A stretch of DNA of 18,439 bases from positions 1-18,439 of the forward strand of contig JBOFYV010000071.1 in NCBI GenBank assembly GCA_051654865.1. Reading direction: 5' to 3'. The DNA comes from JBOFOR01 sp051654865 (GTDB lineage: Bacteria > Bacillota > Clostridia > Peptostreptococcales > Peptostreptococcaceae). Position numbers and translations under genes: made by a program. The notes under the pieces were generated by a model. That model searched no databases and had not been told where the DNA came from. It saw nothing but the letters and a program-made list of their open reading frames with translations. This document shows positions 1 through 6,070 of this stretch, in pieces (the stretch's first letter is position 1; each line of letters begins with the position of its first letter).

Positions 1-270
1 TTTGGATTAAGAACTAGTGGCTCAGGAACACTGTTTGTAAACTCATGTGGATCAATACATAAAATTATACTAACAGAAGGGCAACAATACATAGTAGATT
101 CAAGTCATTTAGTATTATGGGATAATGATATGGAATTCACAACAGAACTTGCAGGTGGAGGATTAGCATCTTCATTTTTCAGTGGAGAAGGCTTTGTGGC
201 AAAGTTTACAGGTCCAGGGGAGATATGGATACAAACTAGAAAACCTATAATAATGCAAAGTAATGGATAA
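1..270 (+). CDS. AIM24-family protein, C-terminal part
   Basis: The open frame enters from the left edge and stops with TAA at 268-270, giving the last 89 residues. It is rich in Gly and beta-strand-like stretches, with a gain of short motifs such as GSGTLFVNSCG near the start and GPGEIWIQTRKP near the end. That C-terminal pattern is what I recognise from the TIGR00266/AIM24 (mitochondrial biogenesis AIM24-like) beta-sandwich family. These bacterial proteins are about 220-260 residues long and have no settled function. The upstream two-thirds lies outside the window. No terminator is visible before the next gene, so read-through is possible. Confidence 0.75.
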   Translation, partial: FGLRTSGSGTLFVNSCGSIHKIILTEGQQYIVDSSHLVLWDNDMEFTTELAGGGLASSFFSGEGFVAKFTGPGEIWIQTRKPIIMQSNG

Positions 271-311
271 GAAGATAATATTATAAGACAAATATAATTA
301 TTACAATATGC

Positions 312-327
312 AGGAGGGATAGATATA
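312..327 (+). promoter_or_regulatory. Strong Shine-Dalgarno followed by ATA instead of a normal start codon
   Basis: AGGAGGG at 312-318 is followed, six bases later, by ATA at 325-327, in the frame of the membrane protein gene. The frame is open from here to the ATG-ATG at 361-366, which has no Shine-Dalgarno sequence of its own (AT-rich sequence precedes it). Either translation starts at a non-canonical ATA, or an original ATG has mutated, or the site belongs to something else. Confidence 0.45.
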
Positions 328-360
328 GAACGCAAACATAATATAAATAGCTCAATTAAT

Positions 361-1092
361 ATGATGTACATACAATACATCATACTTTCGATATATCCAC
401 TACAATCAATAATAAACTATATAGGAATAGGCAAGGAACTGGCATTTACCCAAGGGATAAATCGTATAGAAGTCGGTAATGATTTAATGTACAGTATGTT
501 TCAATTTATGTTTTTAGCAATGCTATTTTTATCAGTAAAAACAGAAGAAAAAAAGATAGTAGAATTTGAAGATGAAGAAAAAACCAAAAAGCTTAATAAA
601 AATCTTATTAAATACAAGACTTTTGTTGTAATTAACATAATAGCTCTTACAATTTTAATTTTATTAACTAAAGATAAAGGCTTATTGATGCCAAGTATAC
701 TGCTAATTCTAAGTAGTATGTCCATATACTATGCAAAAGAAACATATATAAAGTCATATATCTATGATAGAAAGAGAATGTGGTTAGAAAAAGTAGCAGA
801 ATCTAAATATGATGAAAAGGATATAGACACTAGCTATTGGAAATATAAAATCTGGAATGAAAATAAAATAAAAGTGCCTATCAAAGATAGAACTTTTAAT
901 ATAATAATAAATATTATATATGCATTACTTTGGGGTGGAGTTTTTGTAAATAGTGAGTTATTTTTAGCAACATTAATATTTGCTTATTTTTTCATAAGAA
1001 ATGTATTAGAATTAATTGAAAATATATTTTCGTTATTTACAACAATAGATGGAGTTTGCACAGGTGTAGAGGTAACTAACAGTTACAAATAA
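361..1092 (+). CDS. Multi-pass membrane protein, 5' exon (interrupted by IStron)
   Basis: I do not recognise a named family. The protein has several hydrophobic segments: about residues 5-24, 43-60, 87-102, 108-125 and a long one around 180-220. Charged loops such as KTEEKKIVEFEDEEKTKK lie between them, so it is an integral membrane protein. The frame reaches TAA at 1090-1092, but the last few codons look like intron-derived sequence. The host coding part probably ends at about 1077 (reading ...GVCTGVEVT), and the frame resumes in phase at 2935 (EHRTRNSTYYK...). If spliced, the product is about 514 residues, or about 526 if translation starts at 325. ATG 361 is the first normal start but lacks a Shine-Dalgarno sequence. 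The gene follows the AIM24-like gene by about 90 bases. Without splicing the product is a truncated 243-residue protein. Confidence 0.6.
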   Translation: MMYIQYIILSIYPLQSIINYIGIGKELAFTQGINRIEVGNDLMYSMFQFMFLAMLFLSVKTEEKKIVEFEDEEKTKKLNKNLIKYKTFVVINIIALTILILLTKDKGLLMPSILLILSSMSIYYAKETYIKSYIYDRKRMWLEKVAESKYDEKDIDTSYWKYKIWNENKIKVPIKDRTFNIIINIIYALLWGGVFVNSELFLATLIFAYFFIRNVLELIENIFSLFTTIDGVCTGVEVTNSYK

Positions 1093-1130
1093 CTTATAAA
1101 AGTTTACAAATTCATATTGACTTTTATAAG
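1093..1130 (+). repeat. Left-end hairpin of the IStron
   Basis: CTTATAAAAG at 1093-1102 and CTTTTATAAG at 1121-1130 form a perfect 10-bp inverted repeat with an 18-base loop. Subterminal imperfect palindromes of this kind are the ends recognised by single-strand Y1 transposases of the IS200/IS605 group. In the RNA the same stem lies where P1 and P1 extensions would form. A second small inverted repeat, GTAACT-AAC-AGTTAC at 1072-1086, straddles the likely exon boundary. Confidence 0.6.
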
Positions 1131-1132
1131 CT

Positions 1133-1555
1133 AGAGAATTGTTGACGGCCTCCCATATTCGTAAAGAGTATGGAGTGGTGGCAAAAGCCATCCAAAATCC
1201 CTTGAATTGCTGGAAACCCTTAAAGCCATATAAACTACAAAGTAGGTATGAAATAAAACCAAGCTTGAAGTGAGTCGCCAACGTGGTTGCTCAAATGTTA
1301 CGAAAGTAGAAAAAATTATATGGATGGCATAAGGTTAAATCCTAAGTGCTAGAGTAATAGGCAATCAGCAGGTAAGCTCCGAACAGGAGAAACTTCAACG
1401 ACTAGAGCTTTTGCTCGTACACTCAAGTGAGTGGAAGTGGGGGACACCGATTAGGTGATGATATAGTCTACGCTCATATGAAAGTATGAGAAGTTCATTA
1501 GAGAACTGCATAGAATTAACGACTCTATGTGAATACGCCAAAACTTTATAAAACT
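1133..1555 (+). ncRNA. Group I self-splicing intron, catalytic core
   Basis: The four conserved group I elements appear in order. P-like AATTGCTGGAAA is at 1205-1216, Q-like AATCAGCAGG at 1363-1372, R-like TTCAACGACTAGA at 1394-1406 and S-like GATATAGTCTA around 1459-1470. GACTA at 1400-1404 pairs with TAGTC at 1464-1468 to form P7, the guanosine-binding helix. A P2-like hairpin is formed by CTCCCATATTC and GAGTATGGAG at about 1150-1177. After S come P9-type hairpins, then a 19-base strand (1537-1555) complementary to 2912-2930 at the 3' end of the element. The RNA would remove the whole insertion, tnpB included, from the host mRNA. Confidence 0.88.
1537..1555 (+). repeat. Left arm of a 19-bp long-range inverted repeat bracketing tnpB
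   Basis: These 19 bases are the exact reverse complement of 2912-2930. In the intron RNA they could form a helix closing a loop of about 1.35 kb that contains tnpB. This would place the 3' splice site (a few bases past 2930) next to the catalytic core. Position and role fit a P9-type peripheral helix, but that assignment is inferred. Confidence 0.7.
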
Positions 1556-1638
1556 GTGTAAAGATATAATTTCCTATATTTACATAAACATTATTATCAT
1601 CTTTCTCATATAATATTAAAGAGGGAGGTGAATTATAA

Positions 1639-2769
1639 ATGATTAAGTCAGCAAAAATAAGATTAATTCCAAATAAAGAACAAGAAATGTTAATGCTTAA
1701 ATCAATAGGTGTTGCTAGATTTACTTATAATTGGGGACTTAATAGATGGAATGAATTATCAGAATTAAATGAAAAACCATCTAAAGCAAAAATTAAAAAA
1801 GAGTTTAATAACACTATAAAAAAGCAAGAAGAGTACAAATGGCTGTATGAAGTAAGCGGTCAAGTAACAGCACAAGCTTTTGATGATTTAAGCAAAGCAT
1901 TTGAGAATTTCTTTGATAAAAGAGCTAAATATCCGAAATTTAAGTCAAAGAAGAAATCAAGAAAATCTTTTTATGTAAGATATGATGCTATAAAGTTCAA
2001 AGATGGAAAAGTTAATCTTGAAAAAATAGGTAAAGTTAAATATACAACTAACTATGATATACCTAATTTATCTCAATATAAAAATCCTAGATGTAGTTTT
2101 GATGGTAAGTATTGGTACTTAACTTTAGGATTTGAACATAGCGAAAATCAAGTTATGTTAAACAAAGATTTATCAGTAGGTATAGATTTAGGTGTAAAAG
2201 ATTTAGCAATAGTTAATCATTTAGATAAGCCAATTAAAAATGTAAATAAAACTGAAAAAGTTAGGAAATTGAAGAAAAGATTGAAAAGATTACAACGTCA
2301 AGTTTCAAGAAAATATGAAGCAAATAAAAATGGTAATAGTTTTGTGAAAACTAACAATATTATAAAGTTAGAAAAAGAAATAAAACTAATACACAGAAAA
2401 CTATCTAACATTAGAAATAATCACGTTCATCAAGCTACCAACCAAATAATTAAATTATATCCATATAGAATAGTAATGGAAGATTTAAATATTAGTGGAA
2501 TGATGAAAAATAGACATTTATCAAAAGCTATCGCAGAACAATGTGTATATGAGTTTATAAGACAAATGAAATATAAATGTGAATTTAATAATATTGAATT
2601 TGTTCAAGTTGATAGATTTTTCCCATCATCTAAGAAATGTAGTTGTTGTGGAAATGTTAAACAAAATCTTAAACTTAAAGATAGAACTTATAAATGTGAT
2701 AAATGCGGAATCGAAATTGATAGAGATAAAAATGCTTCTATAAATCTTGGAAATTATGGATTAGTATAG
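1639..2769 (+). CDS. tnpB: TnpB, RNA-guided DNA endonuclease of the IStron
   Basis: The protein has 376 residues, the usual TnpB length, so it looks complete. The N-terminal OrfB/helix-turn-helix part begins KIRLIPNKEQE, with the family motif FTYNWGLNRW at about 28-37. The RuvC-like nuclease residues are all present: Asp183 in GIDLGVKDLAIVN, Glu281 in VMEDLNISGMM, and Asp363 in DRDKNASINLG. A zinc ribbon, CSCCG...CDKCG, lies just before the last of these. The start is ATG 1639, with GGGAGGTG upstream. TnpB cuts DNA at sites matching a guide copied from beyond the element's right end, which favours retention of the element. The gene lies in the 3' peripheral region of the intron, and its 3' end overlaps the presumed guide RNA scaffold. 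There is no tnpA partner. Confidence 0.95.
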   Translation: MIKSAKIRLIPNKEQEMLMLKSIGVARFTYNWGLNRWNELSELNEKPSKAKIKKEFNNTIKKQEEYKWLYEVSGQVTAQAFDDLSKAFENFFDKRAKYPKFKSKKKSRKSFYVRYDAIKFKDGKVNLEKIGKVKYTTNYDIPNLSQYKNPRCSFDGKYWYLTLGFEHSENQVMLNKDLSVGIDLGVKDLAIVNHLDKPIKNVNKTEKVRKLKKRLKRLQRQVSRKYEANKNGNSFVKTNNIIKLEKEIKLIHRKLSNIRNNHVHQATNQIIKLYPYRIVMEDLNISGMMKNRHLSKAIAEQCVYEFIRQMKYKCEFNNIEFVQVDRFFPSSKKCSCCGNVKQNLKLKDRTYKCDKCGIEIDRDKNASINLGNYGLV

Positions 2770-2950
2770 GTGAATTTTGAGAAATTACTAATCTTATAGG
2801 ATTCGTTGTATCCGAATTTAAGCCTTTGGAGAACTACACCAAACTATAGTAGATTTTCTTATGAATTTCGAAATAGAGTTCGTTGAAGAAGGAAGCAAAC
2901 AATCTTTATAGAGTTTTATAAAGTTTTGGCAACGGAACATAGAACTAGAA
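2759..2950 (+). ncRNA. Presumed omega (reRNA) guide RNA scaffold and guide
   Basis: TnpB guides normally overlap the 3' end of tnpB, run to the right end of the element and continue into flanking DNA. Here GATTAGTA (2759-2766) pairs with TACTAATC (2786-2793) across the tnpB stop. ATTCG (2801-2805) pairs with CGAAT (2813-2817), and a terminal hairpin lies at 2904-2923. The guide would be host exon sequence just past about 2934. Exact ends are unknown, and the assignment rests on position and hairpins. Confidence 0.5.
2904..2930 (+). repeat. Right-end hairpin overlapping the right arm of the long-range helix
   Basis: CTTTATA (2904-2910) and TATAAAG (2917-2923) form a local 7-bp hairpin typical of an IS605-type right end. 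The same bases from 2912 to 2930 are exactly complementary to 1537-1555. The two pairings share 2912-2923 and so cannot coexist in one RNA molecule. Confidence 0.65.
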
Positions 2951-3762
2951 ACAGTACTTATTATAAAATTACCATTACAGATTATGAAAATAAAAGAGAA
3001 ATAACTGTTAAAACAAAAGAAACCTACTATGGGTCTATGGATAGGCTTAGTGCAGTACATGGAATTTTTTCAAAACAGCTTATATCTATAAATAATATAA
3101 AATTAAATCAAGCTGAAATGACAAGCATAATACCAGTACTTATAATAGCAGTATTATTTGGACCACCTATTATCAATCCATATAAAGTAGAAAAGTACAT
3201 AGAAAATGAGGCATACAATGATGAATATCTTGATTATGATGAAAAACAAAAACTAGAAAATAATAAAGATTTACTTTCTTTAAATGAAATAGGTAAGTAT
3301 GAGACAATAGACATTTCTAAAAAGGGTGAGTTTAATAATATTTTAGTAGAATTAGACAAGCTATATCTAGGAGAAAAATCATCTAAGTTATATCTAAGCA
3401 TTACTAATAATACTTCTAAAGGAATGGTACTTAATATAGATTACAATACTATTGTGAAGAGTGAAGATGGTAAAAATTCAAATATACTACTTCCCGGAAT
3501 TAAGTATGATATTGAAATGGATATTTTAAAAGAATATGATAAAAATCTATATGACAAAGTAGTTGTTAGTTTAGAATATACTTTATCTGATACTATATTA
3601 AATGAGTATTTGGATTTTACGAATTATAATCATTATCCTTTAAATGTTGTAGATGAGGAATGTGAGATAACTGTGAATTTAAATGATAAAGGGAGTAATA
3701 TAAGTTTTAATAGTTATGATCAATTTTATAATAAAGAAGAGGTATTTGCTATATTTCAATAA
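2935..3762 (+). CDS. Membrane protein, 3' exon (continuation after IStron)
   Basis: This is the in-phase continuation of the gene that begins near 361. The frame is open from 2887 and ends at TAA 3760-3762. The only nearby start, TTG at 2926, has no Shine-Dalgarno sequence, so independent translation is unlikely. The segment begins with a strand-rich stretch (STYYKITITDYENKREITVK) that fits the GVCTGVEV ending of the upstream exon. A hydrophobic helix (SIIPVLIIAVLFGPPI) follows, then a hydrophilic C-terminal domain of about 200 residues containing repeated beta-type segments (KLYLSITNNTSKGMVLNID). This C-terminal part is likely outside the membrane. I do not recognise the family. Confidence 0.6.
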   Translation, partial: EHRTRNSTYYKITITDYENKREITVKTKETYYGSMDRLSAVHGIFSKQLISINNIKLNQAEMTSIIPVLIIAVLFGPPIINPYKVEKYIENEAYNDEYLDYDEKQKLENNKDLLSLNEIGKYETIDISKKGEFNNILVELDKLYLGEKSSKLYLSITNNTSKGMVLNIDYNTIVKSEDGKNSNILLPGIKYDIEMDILKEYDKNLYDKVVVSLEYTLSDTILNEYLDFTNYNHYPLNVVDEECEITVNLNDKGSNISFNSYDQFYNKEEVFAIFQ

Positions 3763-3806
3763 AAATTATTGTTATATAATGCTAAGTAATACGGGAGGGG
3801 ATAAAA

Positions 3807-4037
3807 ATGAAAAAAATACTAAGTAGTTTAGGTATAACTGCACTATTGTTCTTTTTTAATGCGTGGTTTATTATGCCACTGATTTTCAATTTTGGATATA
3901 GTTCAGTAGAATCTTCATATCATTTAGAAACGCATTCACTATTGTTATTATTAATATTTGTAGTTATATTCTGTACGTCTTTAATATTAGAGAAGTTAGA
4001 TGAAAATAATAAAAATCATAATCATAATGAAAATTAG
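3807..4037 (+). CDS. Small two-helix membrane protein
   Basis: The protein has 76 residues and two hydrophobic segments, about 5-30 (ITALLFFFNAWFIMPLIF) and 44-62 (LLLLLIFVVIFCTSLIL). It ends in a hydrophilic His/Asn-rich tail (NNKNHNHNEN). ATG 3807 has a good Shine-Dalgarno sequence, GGGAGGGG, ending nine bases upstream. It follows the membrane protein gene by 44 bases and may be co-transcribed with it. No family is recognised. The good ribosome binding site and clean topology argue that it is a real gene. Confidence 0.65.
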   Translation: MKKILSSLGITALLFFFNAWFIMPLIFNFGYSSVESSYHLETHSLLLLLIFVVIFCTSLILEKLDENNKNHNHNEN

Positions 4038-4082
4038 TAATACGCACAATTTTAATATATTACATAAGGTAGTATATAGCTT

Positions 4083-4167
4083 GAGCGAGTAAGGGTATTA
4101 TATAAGCTGCACCGACTTTCCCGAAGGGCGGAAGGAAGGCTTATAGAATACCCTTACTCGCGGGCTC
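4083..4167. repeat. 85-base imperfect palindrome, GC-richer than surroundings
   Basis: The arms 4086-4107 and 4139-4160 are complementary over 22 bases with one mismatch. GAGC at 4083-4086 can also pair with GCTC at 4164-4167 after a short bulge. The loop contains a smaller CCC-GAA-GGG hairpin at about 4120-4128. Neither side has a U-tract, so it does not look like a simple intrinsic terminator. It lies between two convergent genes. It could be a structured RNA, a recombination or replication site, or a repeat sequence; I cannot tell which. Confidence 0.7.
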
Positions 4168-4199
4168 TATTAACTCAATAGGCCTACATCTATACACCT

Positions 4200-4610
4200 T
4201 TATACAATACTATTACAAATCATATCGTAAACAGCATAATTACCATCAAAAACCTGATCCAAATAACCAACAATAACAGGATCTAAACCTATATAACCGA
4301 CAGCTCCATATAAATAAACGCTACTAACAGGGCACACCTTCATATGAAACCCACCATCAACAAGGCTTATCTTAATACTAGTAAGCCTATTAACACATTC
4401 AACAACTAAAGACCTAGTATCAGTAGTATCTAAATTAGAACTATCTATAATTTTAACCAACTCATTTATATCAATCTCTAAAACTGAATCAAAACTACTT
4501 TCCCCTAGAGCATTAAATGCACTATGAACAACATAATAAAAAATAGCTTTATCTAAAGGTGGAAGATATGTTGGTGAAGTAGATAATATCTTAGGCAAAT
4601 AAATTTTCAT
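4200..4610 (-). CDS. Small protein of unknown function, own consensus promoter
   Basis: The protein has 136 residues and reads in from ATG at 4610, with GGAGA about 8 bases upstream, to TAA at 4200. I do not recognise it with confidence. The stretch LDKAIFYYVVHSAFN...VLEIDINELVKIIDSSNL...VECVNRLTSIKISL alternates helices and a strand pair, as in winged-helix N-terminal domains such as those of plasmid/phage replication initiators. That resemblance is weak and unverified. It has no obvious signal peptide or membrane segment. It is transcribed against its neighbours, from a perfect-consensus promoter at 4650-4678, towards the large palindrome at 4083-4167. The isolated position, opposite strand and adjacent palindrome suggest a small acquired module, but this is inference. 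Confidence 0.65.
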   Translation of the reverse strand: MKIYLPKILSTSPTYLPPLDKAIFYYVVHSAFNALGESSFDSVLEIDINELVKIIDSSNLDTTDTRSLVVECVNRLTSIKISLVDGGFHMKVCPVSSVYLYGAVGYIGLDPVIVGYLDQVFDGNYAVYDMICNSIV

Positions 4611-4649
4611 TAAAAAGTCTCCATTATTTCAAATTAATTTTATTCGTTA

Positions 4650-4678
4650 ATTATACTACCACAAAATAGTACTGTCAA
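4650..4678 (-). promoter_or_regulatory. Perfect-consensus sigma-A promoter for the minus-strand gene
   Basis: Read on the minus strand, TTGACA (4678-4673), a 17-base spacer and TATAAT (4655-4650) match the consensus at all twelve positions. Transcription would start near 4643, leaving about 33 bases of leader before ATG 4610. Confidence 0.85.
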
Positions 4679-4764
4679 AGCTAGAAGCAATACTAACTAT
4701 AGTTATTATATAATTTAGATTTACAATAAAAATGCTATATGTAAAAATCTTGTCGTATTTTACA

Positions 4765-4793
4765 TTGACATATATGGCATAATTTGCTAATTT
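4765..4793 (+). promoter_or_regulatory. Possible promoter for the AIG2-like lipoprotein gene
   Basis: TTGACA at 4765-4770 is followed after 17 bases by a weak TAATTT at 4788-4793. A better TATAAT lies at 4795-4800 but has the wrong spacing for this -35. The gap of about 300 bases from 4611 to 4914 otherwise holds the divergent minus-strand promoter and AT-rich sequence. I see no RNA motif in it. Confidence 0.35.
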
Positions 4794-4914
4794 ATATAAT
4801 GTAAGTTTAGTTTAAATTAACTTAATATTTACATAGATAAAACAGGAGTATTAAGAACATTGGAATTTAAACTAAATAAAATAAATTTAAATAAAAATAA
4901 ATTGGAGGAATAAT

Positions 4915-5415
4915 ATGAAAAAACAATTATTAGTAATGTTATTTTCAATGATGGTATTATCTTTAACTGGTTGCAGCACAGCTAAAGAAGAAAGCATCGA
5001 AAAAGTATTCGTTTATGGTAGCCTAAGAAGTGATATGTTTAACTATAAGGTGTATCTAGATGGAAAAGTAGAAGAAAACAAAAAAGGAACAATAGAAGGA
5101 GATTTATTCCACATAGAGAATAAAGGATATCCAGCAGTAATACCAGGTGATAAAGAAGTAGTAGGAGAGCTAATGACATTTAAAGATTTTGAAGCAACTC
5201 TAGGTGAACTTGATGAATTAGAAGCTTATGAAAAAGGTGCAGAAGATGAAAATGAGTATAATAGAGTAGTTGTAGATGTAACTCTTGAAGATGGAACATC
5301 AGAAAAAGCATATTATTATGAATATAATCCACCAGCTGATTACAACAAAGAAGATGAATTAATCCCAGTTGAAAATGGAGACTGGAAAGAATATATGGAA
5401 AAAAATAAAAAATAA
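4915..5415 (+). CDS. Lipoprotein with AIG2/gamma-glutamylcyclotransferase-like domain
   Basis: The protein has 166 residues. The N-terminus is a lipoprotein signal (MKKQLLVMLFSMMVLSLTGC) with lipobox LTGC, so Cys20 would be lipidated and the mature protein held on the outer face of the membrane. The rest is a GGCT/AIG2-like fold. It has the substrate-loop motif YGSLR at 34-38 and a candidate catalytic Glu at residue 103 in LDELEAYE. It ends with the family's Y-Y-E-Y strand pattern. Cytoplasmic relatives cyclise gamma-glutamyl amines or peptides, releasing 5-oxoproline. The substrate of an exported form is unknown. ATG 4915 has TTGGAGGAA eight bases upstream. The gene is monocistronic, with a terminator at 5432-5460. 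Confidence 0.85.
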   Translation: MKKQLLVMLFSMMVLSLTGCSTAKEESIEKVFVYGSLRSDMFNYKVYLDGKVEENKKGTIEGDLFHIENKGYPAVIPGDKEVVGELMTFKDFEATLGELDELEAYEKGAEDENEYNRVVVDVTLEDGTSEKAYYYEYNPPADYNKEDELIPVENGDWKEYMEKNKK

Positions 5416-5431
5416 ATTATAGATTATAGAG

Positions 5432-5460
5432 AAAAGGAGTAGCGTTGCTATTCCTTTTTT
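5432..5460 (+). terminator. Intrinsic terminator after the AIG2-like lipoprotein gene
   Basis: AAAGGAGTAGC, a GTT loop and GCTATTCCTTT form a stem with one G-U pair, followed by a run of T. Confidence 0.85.
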
Positions 5461-5611
5461 GTGTATAAGGATATTTAGAACGACATACTAAGTTATTTGA
5501 ACTGTCCCTAATTAGTATAAATTAGATCATAAATACATATCCATTTTATAGGAACTAAAAATAGTTTCATAACATTATAATAGATTAAATTTCAAAGCGA
5601 GGTGCAGTGAA

Positions 5612-6058
5612 TTGTGTAATGTTAATAATAAGCTTGATGCAGATACTGTAAAGATAATGTGGGCAAAAACTTATAATACAGAGGGAAAGCCTGATTGGTC
5701 TCATATATTCCCTTATTATCATGATCAAATAGTATTTCAAGACTGCATACAAAGAATAGATGGAAAAGAAAACTTTATGGCTATGTGTGATAGGCTTACA
5801 AATAGATGCAAAAGTTTAAGAATGGATCTAACAAATGTAATGCAGCACGATAATGTGATAACTATGGAATGGAAAATGACTATGTCTTTTAGAAAATCAC
5901 CAGACACACCACTTTTTGGAGCAACAAGGCTTACACTTCATAAAGATGGAAGAATAATAGAACAAAGGGATTATTATGACATATGGGGAGATATATTTAA
6001 TGGTATTCCTAAGTTTGGTAAAGCATATAGAAAATTTATGCATAAATATTTTGGATAA
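5612..6058 (+). CDS. NTF2/SnoaL-like protein
   Basis: The protein has 148 residues with the features of the NTF2-like (SnoaL) cone fold: an N-terminal helix (DADTVKIMWAKTYN), a hydrophobic-pocket helix (YYHDQIVFQD), the motif GKENFMAMCDRLTNR, and C-terminal strands ending with DGRIIEQRDYYDIWG. Members are cyclases, isomerases, dehydratases or small-ligand binders. The Asp in RDYYD matches the usual C-terminal polar pocket residue. The start is TTG at 5612, chosen because GAGGTG sits seven bases upstream. The SDR gene begins 12 bases after the stop. TATAAT at 5576-5581 may be its -10, but no good -35 is visible. The tight linkage suggests all three proteins act on one lipophilic or cyclic substrate. 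Confidence 0.8.
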   Translation: MCNVNNKLDADTVKIMWAKTYNTEGKPDWSHIFPYYHDQIVFQDCIQRIDGKENFMAMCDRLTNRCKSLRMDLTNVMQHDNVITMEWKMTMSFRKSPDTPLFGATRLTLHKDGRIIEQRDYYDIWGDIFNGIPKFGKAYRKFMHKYFG

Positions 6059-6070
6059 GGGGTGAAAATA

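Larger units (their letters stand above)
1078..2934 (+). mobile_element. IStron: group I intron fused to an IS605-type tnpB element
   Basis: This is a chimeric element like CdISt1 of Clostridioides difficile: a self-splicing group I intron whose 3' part carries an IS200/IS605-type gene. Visible parts in order are a left-end hairpin (1093-1130), the group I core (about 1133-1535), tnpB (1639-2769) and a structured right end (2759-2934). The boundaries are inferred from the host protein. Joining position 1077 (a U, as needed for a group I 5' splice site) to 2935 (preceded by a G, as needed at the 3' end) keeps the frame and gives a smooth reading, ...VEVT-EHRTRN.... Other pairs of boundaries within about 15 bases also keep the frame, so the ends are approximate. 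I found no convincing P1 helix with a U-G pair at 1077, which is a weak point. No tnpA transposase is present, so movement would need one supplied in trans. Confidence 0.85.

Noticed and set aside
1078..1092. Last codons of the upstream ORF as true C-terminus of the membrane protein
   Set aside because: They fall in the boundary repeat and IStron left end. The in-phase continuation after the element is a better explanation.
2926..3762. Independent gene starting at TTG 2926
   Set aside because: There is no Shine-Dalgarno sequence, and the start lies in the IStron right end. The protein reads naturally as the continuation of the upstream exon.
4083..4167. Simple intrinsic terminator or integron attC site
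   Set aside because: It has no T-run on either side and no attC core motifs. The stem is too long and includes an inner hairpin.
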